Below, piece by piece: positions 1 to 6,751 of a stretch of 11,985 nt of DNA. Numbering within the stretch: the stretch's first letter is position 1; the number at the start of each line of letters is the position of its first letter. A program made the position numbers and the translations under genes. The stretch lies in contig JACRAO010000234.1 in assembly GCA_016213345.1 (NCBI GenBank), positions 1 through 11,985 of the forward strand. Reading direction: 5' to 3'. The DNA comes from Bdellovibrio sp. (GTDB lineage: Bacteria > Bdellovibrionota > UBA1018). The notes beneath the pieces are model-generated. The model was not told where the DNA came from. It was given only the letters and a program-made list of their open reading frames with translations, and made no database searches.

Positions 1-799
1 CTTAGGTGTTTTTTGGCCGCTCTTTGCACTGGGTGGGTTACTTGGTGTTGGTGTAGATCATTTTTTCTCTCCCGTGGGTTCTGAAAGTTCTGGTTTATTT
101 TTAATGGCCGGAGGAGTGGGGGTTCTGTCTTCGGTTTTGGGTATTCCTTTGTCTAGTGCAGTTTTAACTTTTGAGTTCAGTCAAAGAATACAAGTCTTTA
201 TTCCTTGTCTGATGGTTGGGCTTTTGGCTAGACAAATTCGTATTTGGTTGCTTACATCGCCCCTGATTAACAAAGATTTAGAAGCAAAGGGATTATCTTT
301 GGTGTCTGGAAGATCTTTTTCTATTTTAGATTCGATTTCAGTGCAAGACGCTATGGTAACTGATTTTGAGATTGTCCATGAAAAAGAATCTATTAGTGAA
401 CTTTATGTAAAGATACTGAAAACAAAATATCCTTTTTTGCCAGTAGTGAGTGATCGCGGTAAATATATTGGGATTTTAACCGTAGATATGATCGAGGAAA
501 GTTGGCAAAATCAGGATGACAATAATCAAAAAGATGAACATGTCCCTCTTAATAAGCTTTTAGAGGCAAAGGATTTGCTTTATCGTTCGGGCTTTTTGGC
601 AGGTTCTTTGCCTGGTTCTATGGCAAGGACATTGAGATCGACAGATAAACTTTCTGCAACTACTAGTTTATTTGATGATATTCCATGTGCACCAGTACTA
701 AATGAAGATGATAAAATAGTAGGCCTCCTTTTTGTTTACAATGTGCGTTTTGCGTATGAGCGTGAAGAAGTTCGTCGTTCATTAAAAACCCTCGCCTGA
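1..799 (+). CDS. ClC-family chloride channel/transporter with CBS domains, C-terminal part (5' truncated by window edge)
   Basis: The open frame enters from the left edge (first full codon at base 2) and gives 265 residues. Residues 2-6 read GVFWP, matching the GxFxP anion-binding motif before helix N of ClC proteins. They are followed by a glycine-rich hydrophobic stretch and the GIPLSSAVLTFEFS segment that corresponds to the (R)APLT..VFE helix region. The last membrane helix ends near residue 84. The cytoplasmic tail then carries two CBS-like repeats, the first clear (about 113-165, VQDAMV...FLPVVSDRGKYIGIL) and the second degenerate (about 205-250, CAPVLNEDDKIVGLL). Such tails often bind adenosine nucleotides and gate transport. 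ClC proteins move chloride or exchange it for protons across the inner membrane. The GTG at base 74 is internal, not the start. The conserved Tyr expected just after the last helix seems to be replaced by Ile (TSPLINKDL). The next gene begins 30 bp downstream on the same strand. Confidence 0.85.
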   Translation, partial: LGVFWPLFALGGLLGVGVDHFFSPVGSESSGLFLMAGGVGVLSSVLGIPLSSAVLTFEFSQRIQVFIPCLMVGLLARQIRIWLLTSPLINKDLEAKGLSLVSGRSFSILDSISVQDAMVTDFEIVHEKESISELYVKILKTKYPFLPVVSDRGKYIGILTVDMIEESWQNQDDNNQKDEHVPLNKLLEAKDLLYRSGFLAGSLPGSMARTLRSTDKLSATTSLFDDIPCAPVLNEDDKIVGLLFVYNVRFAYEREEVRRSLKTLA

Positions 800-829
800 A
801 TGACAAAATTATAGTACCAACCAAGTACA

Positions 830-2833
830 ATGACGTTTTTAGATACACTCAATCCTCCACAAAAAGAAGCAGTGTTGCATACTGAAGGGCCTCTAATGAT
901 TTTAGCAGGAGCTGGATCTGGAAAAACCAGAATGCTCACTGCACGCATTGCTTATTTAATTGAAAAACACTTAGCCGAGCCATGGCAAATTTTAGCTGTT
1001 ACTTTTACAAACAAAGCTGCAGAGGAAATGAAAGAACGGGTGCGTGCGCTTATTAACGCGACTTCGTTTGTAGGGTTTCCAGAGATTGGTACTTTTCATG
1101 CTATTTGTTTAAGAATTTTAAGAAAAGAACTGCAGTACACTCCATTTGAAAAAGGATTTGTTATTTATGATGATAGTGATCAACTCAGCTTGATAAAGTC
1201 TATCCAAAAAAAATTTGATTTAGATCAAAGCCAGTTTGCACCTAAAGCACTGCAGACGTGTATCAATCGATTTAAGTGTGACGCGTTAGAGCCAGATGAT
1301 CTGGCGTGTCGTGGTATAGATAGCAGAATAGTTGAGTTTTACAGGGTTTATCAAAAAGAACTTTTTAAAAATCAAGCTCTGGATTTTGGTGAAATTCTTT
1401 GTTTAATGGTTCGTGTTCTTAGGGATCACAAAGAAGTGCGAACAAAGTATCAAAAATTCTTTTCTTATCTGCATGTTGATGAATTTCAAGATACCAATCG
1501 TGTTCAATATTTGCTTTTGTCTTTATTGACAGCCAGAGCTCATGGTGGAAATGAAAATCTTTGTATAGTAGGTGATGAAGATCAATCAATATACAAGTGG
1601 CGTGGAGCTGATATCAGAAATATTTTGGATTTTAAAAAAGATTTTCCAAAAACAAAAATGATTAAACTCGAACAAAATTATCGATCCACTCAAACTATTG
1701 TTTCGGCGGCAAGTTATCTTATTCAGCATAACTTAGAACGAAACAAGAAAATTTTATGGACAGAAAATACACAAGGAATGCCTATTTTGAGGATTCAATT
1801 TCCAGATGAACGAGCAGAAGCAAACATGGTTGTTTCTGAGATAAGGCGTCTTTGTCAGAATGAAGGATATGCTTATTCGGATTTTGCGATTTTTTATAGA
1901 ACACATGCACAAAGTAGACAGTTTGAGGACGTATTTCGCAGAGAAAAAATTTCACACAAACTTATTGGTGGCCTTCGTTTTTATGATCGAAAAGAAATAA
2001 AAGATATTTTGGCTTATTTTAAAGTTATTTTGAATCCTTTAGATTCTGTTAGCTTACGACGCATTATCAATGTTCCGGGTCGTGGAATAGGTAAAACGAC
2101 TATTGAAAAATGTGAGTCTTTAGCAAAAGAAAAATCTCTTTGGGAGGTTTTTAAAAATTCAAGTGAGTTAGGTAATTCTGTAGTTAAGAAACTTAGTGGA
2201 TTTGTGTCACTAATTCAGAAATTTCAATCGGAGCAACCTTGTATTACGTTGGTGGATCTTTATTCGATGATATTAGAAGATACTGGATATATTAGAGAGC
2301 TAAAACAAGAAGGTACAATCGAAGCCATGTCTCGAATTGAAAACTTAGAAGAATTAAGTACTGTTTTGCAAGAGTTTGAGGAAGATATGTCGTCTGATGT
2401 AGAAAAAAAGGGACTTTTACCGCTTTTTTTAGAACAGGCTCTGCTCATTCCAGAAGACGAAAGTCAAAATGGCTTTTCTCAAGACGTAGGGTTTGTAAGC
2501 TTGATGACACTACATTCGTCTAAGGGGTTAGAATTTCCTGTAGTGTTTATGGTAGGGATGGAAGAGGGGCTTTTTCCGTCAATTAAGATTTGGGAGGAGA
2601 CGAGTGAAGAAATTGAAGAAGAACGCAGGCTTTGTTATGTGGGTATGACGCGAGCTCGCGAAAGACTTTATCTTTTGCATGCAGCAATGCGAAGAATTTG
2701 GGGTGAAATTTTAGTTCAGAAACCGGCTAGGTTTTTTCTAGAGATTCCTGAAGAGTTTGTTGAGTATAGAGATTTTTCATACGGCCTAAGACCGCAGCCT
2801 TTTAGAGTAAAAGGAGCGTTCCGTTACAAATAA
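830..2833 (+). CDS. uvrD: UvrD/PcrA/Rep-type superfamily 1 DNA helicase
   Basis: This 667-residue protein is an ATP-dependent 3'-5' DNA helicase/translocase of the UvrD/Rep family, acting in DNA repair, replication restart or removal of RecA and other roadblocks. All signature motifs are visible in order: Q motif LNPPQKEAV (7-15), Walker A AGAGSGKT (26-33), motif Ia TFTNKAAEEM (58-67), Walker B VDEFQDT (216-222), motif III GDEDQSIYKWRGAD (248-261), motif IV LEQNYRST (280-287), motif V MTLHSSKGLEF (559-569) and motif VI RRLCYVGMTRARERL (599-613). The length is nearer Rep than UvrD/PcrA. After motif VI only about 50 residues remain, so the long linker and Tudor-like C-terminal domain of UvrD/PcrA are missing or very short. 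The ATG at 830 puts the Q motif seven residues in, as usual for the family, but no good Shine-Dalgarno precedes it. The symbol is a family assignment: pcrA or rep would be equally defensible. Confidence 0.93.
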   Translation: MTFLDTLNPPQKEAVLHTEGPLMILAGAGSGKTRMLTARIAYLIEKHLAEPWQILAVTFTNKAAEEMKERVRALINATSFVGFPEIGTFHAICLRILRKELQYTPFEKGFVIYDDSDQLSLIKSIQKKFDLDQSQFAPKALQTCINRFKCDALEPDDLACRGIDSRIVEFYRVYQKELFKNQALDFGEILCLMVRVLRDHKEVRTKYQKFFSYLHVDEFQDTNRVQYLLLSLLTARAHGGNENLCIVGDEDQSIYKWRGADIRNILDFKKDFPKTKMIKLEQNYRSTQTIVSAASYLIQHNLERNKKILWTENTQGMPILRIQFPDERAEANMVVSEIRRLCQNEGYAYSDFAIFYRTHAQSRQFEDVFRREKISHKLIGGLRFYDRKEIKDILAYFKVILNPLDSVSLRRIINVPGRGIGKTTIEKCESLAKEKSLWEVFKNSSELGNSVVKKLSGFVSLIQKFQSEQPCITLVDLYSMILEDTGYIRELKQEGTIEAMSRIENLEELSTVLQEFEEDMSSDVEKKGLLPLFLEQALLIPEDESQNGFSQDVGFVSLMTLHSSKGLEFPVVFMVGMEEGLFPSIKIWEETSEEIEEERRLCYVGMTRARERLYLLHAAMRRIWGEILVQKPARFFLEIPEEFVEYRDFSYGLRPQPFRVKGAFRYK

Positions 2834-2878
2834 GCATTTTTGGAAATTTCACAGATTACCGCCCCTTTTTGAAGTCCC

Positions 2879-2907
2879 CCAAAATGAGTTTCATTTTGGC
2901 TTTTTTT
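2879..2907 (+). terminator. Rho-independent terminator after the helicase gene
   Basis: A perfect 9-bp stem, CCAAAATGA (2879-2887) and TCATTTTGG (2891-2899), encloses a GTT loop. One C and seven Ts (2901-2907) follow immediately. It lies 45 bp past the helicase stop codon and points in the + direction, as expected for an intrinsic terminator of the ClC/helicase transcript. The stem is AT-rich but the T-tract placement is textbook. Confidence 0.85.
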
Positions 2908-3196
2908 ATCCCAGTTGCGCTAAGTCCTTTTAGCACGCCCTTAACTAAGAGGGTTATAAGTATTTACATGCATTTGTGTCAATATATTTTTATTAAAATA
3001 TATAATAATATCAAATAGTTAATATCAAACATTGAAATATTTCGCAGGCTATAAAATTATTATCTTAGCATGATAATTTTATACCCCCCTGTAGACCCAC
3101 ATATTATTTCTGAGTCAATGTGAGCCTCAAATTTTAAAACAAAATATCCGATAAGTAGAGCATGTTTGGAGTTAGCAGTATAGAATTTAGAGATTT
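2908..3196. other. AT-rich intergenic stretch, no gene recognised
   Basis: This stretch follows the helicase terminator and lacks any convincing reading frame, tRNA or known structured RNA. It contains weak hairpin potential at 2919-2934 (GCTAA/TTAGC, 6-nt loop) and at 2938-2953 (CCCT/AGGG). A stronger AT-only inverted repeat lies at 3050-3083 and is listed separately. A 31-codon frame at 3162-3257 (hydrophobic middle, preceded only by a weak AGAG) overlaps the start of the following short ORF in another frame and is not called. No convincing sigma-70 promoter was identified, although one would be expected upstream of gatC. Confidence 0.6.
3050..3083. repeat. 11-bp AT-rich inverted repeat
   Basis: TATAAAATTAT (3050-3060) and ATAATTTTATA (3073-3083) are perfect reverse complements around a 12-base centre. 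A run of six Cs follows rather than Ts, so this is not an intrinsic terminator. In AT-rich DNA a stem made only of A and T can occur by chance. A protein-binding site or a relic is possible but unsupported. Confidence 0.4.
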
Positions 3197-3448
3197 TTGG
3201 ATTATAAATATTTATTTTCTAATATTACACTTAATGGGACGACAACACGCCACGTGAGTCGCGCAACTACCACTAGTCCTCCTGAAATTACCGATACTTT
3301 TATCATTGTACCAATATGGAATAATTTGTCATTTCCTTATACTTTGATCCTGCGCCATACCGACCCCAATAGTTCAGGGGCTTATCAGCATAATCCCTAT
3401 ACTGTGACCATTACCCCAGAAGCATTAAGCATAATTCAGGGATTATAG
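3197..3448 (+). CDS. Isolated short ORF of unknown function; orphan gene or gene remnant
   Basis: This is an 83-residue frame whose only available start is the TTG at 3197, because an in-frame stop sits at 3188-3190. No ribosome-binding site precedes it. From about residue 12 the sequence reads like real protein: Thr/Ser/Pro-rich (TTTRHVSRATTTSPPEITD), then a hydrophobic, beta-prone middle (FIIVPIWNNLSFPYTLIL), and an end (NPYTVTITPEAL) that could be the last strands of a secreted or surface domain. Codon choice (several CGC, ACC and CCC codons) differs from the helicase gene, which uses AGA, ACT and CCA more often. The upstream 300 bases are very AT-rich, so the coding-like part begins abruptly. 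I recognise no family. It may be the 3' remnant of a decayed or transferred gene, a small orphan gene, or chance. Translation as written is doubtful. Confidence 0.3.
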   Translation: MDYKYLFSNITLNGTTTRHVSRATTTSPPEITDTFIIVPIWNNLSFPYTLILRHTDPNSSGAYQHNPYTVTITPEALSIIQGL

Positions 3449-3494
3449 AATATCTGTTGCATTTTAGTCCATTATCCGTGATATTGCTAATACA

Positions 3495-3803
3495 ATGTTT
3501 ACGGTAAACGAAGATTTGACTCGCAAAATTGCACACCTTGCCAGGCTTCATCTCACCGAAGACGAAGTGAAAACGTTTACTTCCCAGTTACGTGAGATCA
3601 TAAATTACATAGAACTCTTAGAAGAAGTAAATGTAAGTGGCGTAAAACCCCTTACTCACCCATTTGAGTTAGAAACTCCAATGAGAGAAGATAAAATATC
3701 TCATTATCCAAAAACCAATGAAGGCAAATCAAAAATTTTAGATTCAGCTCCTGAAATTCTTTATGATAGCTTTAAAGTCCCTTCTATTATCTCTGGTGAA
3801 TAA
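3495..3803 (+). CDS. gatC: Asp/Glu-tRNA(Asn/Gln) amidotransferase subunit C
   Basis: This 102-residue protein has the full GatC pattern: an N-terminal helical part (IAHLARLHLTEDEVKTF), the QLREIINYIELLEEVNVSGVKP block (about 31-52), then MREDKI (63-68) and a C-terminal SAPEILYDSFKVP stretch (84-96). GatC is the small linker subunit that wraps around GatA and GatB and stabilises the cytoplasmic GatCAB complex, which amidates Glu-tRNA(Gln) and/or Asp-tRNA(Asn). The ATG at 3495 gives the usual length. No Shine-Dalgarno is evident in front of it, unlike genes further along the operon. It is the first gene of the gatCAB block and ends one base before gatA. Its promoter must lie in the preceding AT-rich gap or the short leader at 3449-3494. 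Confidence 0.95.
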   Translation: MFTVNEDLTRKIAHLARLHLTEDEVKTFTSQLREIINYIELLEEVNVSGVKPLTHPFELETPMREDKISHYPKTNEGKSKILDSAPEILYDSFKVPSIISGE

Positions 3804-3804
3804 T

Positions 3805-5268
3805 ATGGTGGATTTATATAATAACATTAAACAAATTCATGAAGCCTATAACAAAAAACTTATTTCCCCCATTGAGCTCACAAAAGATTATTTTCAGAAA
3901 ATAAAAGCTTCAAAACACAACGCATACTTAACCCTGTGCGAAGAACGAGCCATGCAGCAAGCAAAAAAAGCAGATCAAATCCTGGTTCAAACAGGTCAAG
4001 TCCCGCACGATAGATTTCCTTTGTTGGGTATCCCGATTGGTATAAAAGACGTGCTCACAATCGAAGGTGTCAGAACTACTTGCGCGTCTCGAATGTTAGA
4101 GCATTATATCCCACCCTATACTGCTACCTCAGTGTTAAGACTAGAAGCCGCAGGAGCTATTGTATTAGGTAAACTTAATATGGATGAGTTTGCCATGGGT
4201 AGTTCGAACGAAAATTCGGCATTCGGTCCAGTATTGCACCCCACTCATCACGATAGAGTTCCTGGTGGTTCTAGCGGTGGATCTGCTACTGCAGTTAAGG
4301 CTAATCTTTGTATAGCTGCTTTGGGCACCGATACGGGAGGCTCTGTCAGACTACCTGCCAGTTATTGCGGTATTGTCGGGATGAAACCCACTTATGGAAC
4401 AATCAGTCGTTTTGGACTTGTAGCTTTTGCTTCGTCTTTGGATCAAGTAGGCCCGCTAGCCAACACCGTAGAGGACGTCGCAAAACTTTTAGATGTAATG
4501 GCTGGGCATGATCCCAGTGATTCGACTTCATTGCGTACGCAAAAGATAAATTATACAGACCTTATACAAACAAAATATGATTTAAAAAACTTAAAAATTG
4601 GAGTTCCTAACGAATATTTTATGGGAGGACTGCAGCCTGGAGTAGACAGCTCTGTTCACAGTGCACTCAAATGGTGTGAAACCCAGGGAGCCAAACTTAT
4701 TTCTGTTAATTTGCCGCATACAAAGTATGCAGTTGCAGTTTATTATATCATTGCAGTGAGTGAGGCTTCGAGCAATTTGGCGCGATATGATTCTGTAAGA
4801 TTTGGAGTACGCTATCCTGATAAAGCAGAACAGGACTTGGTTGAGTTTTATAAAAAAGCCCGTTCACTCTTTGGCGCCGAAGTAAAAAGAAGAATTATTT
4901 TAGGAACCTTTAGTTTATCAAGCGGCTACTATGACGCTTATTATAAGCGCGCCTGCCAGGTCCGAAGACTAATCCAACAAGACTTTGACAAAGCCTTCAA
5001 GGAGGTAGACGTAATACTGTCTCCAGTCTCGCCAACTACGGCTTTTAAAATTGGAGAAAAAACTTCGGATCCATTGCAAATGTATCTGATGGATATTTTT
5101 ACTATTCCTGTAAATTTAGCAGGACTCCCGGCATTAAGTGTGCCCTGTGGAAAAGATAACGAAGGCTTGCCCATTGGGCTTCATATGATCGGACCGGCTT
5201 TTGGTGATGGCAAACTTCTTGCCATTGCCAATGCATTTGAAAAAGGATTTAGAATTAATCATGGCTAA
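3805..5268 (+). CDS. gatA: Asp/Glu-tRNA(Asn/Gln) amidotransferase subunit A
   Basis: This 487-residue amidase-signature enzyme releases ammonia from glutamine (or asparagine) and feeds it to GatB. The Ser-cisSer-Lys catalytic triad is visible: Lys81 in GIPIGIKDVL, Ser156 in the GGSSGGS signature and Ser180 in TDTGGSVRLPA. These sit at a constant offset of two from the positions I recall for Staphylococcus aureus GatA. The G-rich amidase signature runs from about 153 to 184. The C-terminus (PVNLAGLPALSVPCG...GLPIGLHMIGPAFGDG) is also typical, and the length matches the family. I chose the ATG at 3805, one base after the gatC stop. An in-frame ATG at 3763 would add 14 residues lying inside gatC that the family lacks. 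The GGTGA at 3795-3799 can serve as ribosome-binding site. The stop overlaps the gatB start by 8 bp. Confidence 0.96.
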   Translation: MVDLYNNIKQIHEAYNKKLISPIELTKDYFQKIKASKHNAYLTLCEERAMQQAKKADQILVQTGQVPHDRFPLLGIPIGIKDVLTIEGVRTTCASRMLEHYIPPYTATSVLRLEAAGAIVLGKLNMDEFAMGSSNENSAFGPVLHPTHHDRVPGGSSGGSATAVKANLCIAALGTDTGGSVRLPASYCGIVGMKPTYGTISRFGLVAFASSLDQVGPLANTVEDVAKLLDVMAGHDPSDSTSLRTQKINYTDLIQTKYDLKNLKIGVPNEYFMGGLQPGVDSSVHSALKWCETQGAKLISVNLPHTKYAVAVYYIIAVSEASSNLARYDSVRFGVRYPDKAEQDLVEFYKKARSLFGAEVKRRIILGTFSLSSGYYDAYYKRACQVRRLIQQDFDKAFKEVDVILSPVSPTTAFKIGEKTSDPLQMYLMDIFTIPVNLAGLPALSVPCGKDNEGLPIGLHMIGPAFGDGKLLAIANAFEKGFRINHG

Positions 5269-6751
5269 TGTTTATGAAGCTGTAATAGGCTTAGAAGTTC
5301 ATGCCCAGCTTTCAACGGAAACTAAGATTTTTTGTTCCTGCCAGGCGCGTGTAGAATCTGGAAAAACAGAAATCCCAGTCAATAGTAATACTTGTCCGAT
5401 TTGCGCCGGGCACCCTGGAGTGCTCCCGGTATTAAATAAAAAAGTAGTGGAATACGCCATTAAGGCCGGACTTGCTACAGGTTGTGAAATTCGTTTAGTA
5501 AATATTTTTGCCAGGAAAAATTATTTTTACCCAGACCTTCCTAAGGGGTATCAAATTAGTCAGTATGAAAATCCGATATGTGAAAATGGTTTTTTAGAAA
5601 TCACCACAAAAGATTTTATCAAGAAAAAAATTAATATTCAAAGAATTCATATGGAAGAAGATGCCGGCAAAAATGTTCATTTGGCCGAGTTTTCTCTTGT
5701 AAACCTAAATCGTGCCGGTGTTCCTCTGATTGAAATTGTAAGTGGTCCTGATATGCGCTCAGCAGAAGAAGCCGGTGCTTATTTGCGTGCATTGCATGCG
5801 ATTTTAACTTACTTGGATATTTGTGATGGCAATATGCAAGAAGGAAATTTTCGTTGTGATGCCAATATTAGTATTAGACCACAGGGGGCAAAAGAATTTG
5901 GAACAAGAACTGAAATTAAAAATGTCAATTCTTTCAGGTTTGTAGAAAAAGCGCTTGAATACGAAATTAAAAGACAAACCGATGTGGTTCAGTCTGGTCA
6001 AAAAGTCATACTAGAAACTAGGACTTATGACTCTGATCAAGGTATAACTTTGCCTTTGCGTTCTAAAGAAGAAGCACATGATTATCGTTATTTTCCGGAG
6101 CCTGATTTGATACCACTTCAGCTCAGCCAAAAGTTGGTCGAAGAAATAAAAGACACTTTACCAGAATTACCTTCACAAAAAAAAGAACGTTTTATCAGAG
6201 ATCTTGGTTTGTCTTCTTATGACGCTTCTGTTTTGACGTCTTCAAAGAATTTGGCATTATTTTTTGAAAAAGCAGTGCAAAAACTTGTTTTAAAAGGCTG
6301 GAATATTTTAGAAGCGTCAAAACCCGTGGCTAATTTTTTAACAGGTGAAGTTGCAAGGCTTTTAAATGACGAAAATATAGAAATTAATCAGAGTAAATTG
6401 CAAATAGATCACACTGTTGATGTTGTAACGGCCGCAAAAGATGGCTTGCTTTCTAGTACTGGAGCAAAACAAGTAATTGCTATGGCGTGGAAAAACGGGG
6501 ATAGTGTTAATGCAATTATTGAACGTGAGGGATTAAGGCAAGTTAGTGATAATAATGTTTTAGAACAAATTGTCGAAAAAATAGTTGCTAATTATCCATT
6601 ACAGGTGACACAATACCTGTCAGGTAAAGAAAAAATATTAGGCTTTTTAGTGGGTCAAGCCATGAAAGAAAGTGCTGGTAAAGCAAATCCAGTAGTGATT
6701 CAGGATTTATTTAAGAAAAAATTCAAAGGGGATCATAATGCGTCTTCTTAA
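5261..6751 (+). CDS. gatB: Asp/Glu-tRNA(Asn/Gln) amidotransferase subunit B
   Basis: GatB binds the mischarged tRNA, phosphorylates the Glu or Asp side chain with ATP, and accepts ammonia channelled from GatA. The 496-residue product starts at the ATG at 5261 (MANVYEAVIGLEVHAQL), which matches the family N-terminus. The in-frame extension from 5201 would overlap gatA by a further 60 bp with no family support. Zinc-type cysteines are present as CxC (25, 27) and CxxC (45, 48). Other hallmarks are ARKNYFYPDLPKGYQISQ (84-101), HMEEDAGK (130-137), NRAGVPLIEIVSGPD (150-164), the signature block from QEGNFRCDANIS to EIKNVNSF (193-225) and HDYRYFPEPD (273-282). A full C-terminal YqeY-like helical tail for tRNA contact follows. 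Start and stop overlap gatA by 8 bp and the AsmA gene by 14 bp, so translation is probably coupled on both sides. Confidence 0.96.
   Translation: MANVYEAVIGLEVHAQLSTETKIFCSCQARVESGKTEIPVNSNTCPICAGHPGVLPVLNKKVVEYAIKAGLATGCEIRLVNIFARKNYFYPDLPKGYQISQYENPICENGFLEITTKDFIKKKINIQRIHMEEDAGKNVHLAEFSLVNLNRAGVPLIEIVSGPDMRSAEEAGAYLRALHAILTYLDICDGNMQEGNFRCDANISIRPQGAKEFGTRTEIKNVNSFRFVEKALEYEIKRQTDVVQSGQKVILETRTYDSDQGITLPLRSKEEAHDYRYFPEPDLIPLQLSQKLVEEIKDTLPELPSQKKERFIRDLGLSSYDASVLTSSKNLALFFEKAVQKLVLKGWNILEASKPVANFLTGEVARLLNDENIEINQSKLQIDHTVDVVTAAKDGLLSSTGAKQVIAMAWKNGDSVNAIIEREGLRQVSDNNVLEQIVEKIVANYPLQVTQYLSGKEKILGFLVGQAMKESAGKANPVVIQDLFKKKFKGDHNASS
6725..6731 (+). promoter_or_regulatory. Ribosome-binding site for the AsmA-like gene, inside the end of gatB
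   Basis: AAAGGGG ends 6 bases before the ATG at 6738 and lies within the last codons of gatB. It fixes the start of the AsmA-like protein at 6738 and shows that this gene has its own initiation signal despite the 14-bp overlap. It is a better match to anti-Shine-Dalgarno than anything in front of gatC or the helicase gene. Confidence 0.7.

Noticed and set aside
2915..2960. Tandem weak hairpins considered as an integron attC-like site
   Set aside because: The core GTTRRRY/RYYYAAC pattern is absent and the stems are only 4-5 bp; no integrase or cassette array is nearby.
3162..3257. 31-codon frame with hydrophobic middle upstream of the 3197 ORF
   Set aside because: Too short, weak ribosome-binding site, and overlapped by the other frame; kept only as a possible frameshift clue.
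3763..3804. Upstream ATG extension of gatA by 14 residues
   Set aside because: It lies inside gatC and adds residues not found in GatA; the ATG at 3805 gives the family N-terminus and length.
4308..4511. + strand ORF of 67 codons inside gatA
   Set aside because: Shadow frame within a clear gatA coding region, with Cys/Arg/His-rich composition and no start signal.
4941..5174. Minus-strand ORF opposite gatA
   Set aside because: Antisense shadow of conserved GatA C-terminal sequence.
5201..5260. Upstream start extension of gatB by 20 residues
   Set aside because: It overlaps the gatA coding end; the ATG at 5261 begins exactly at the conserved GatB N-terminus.
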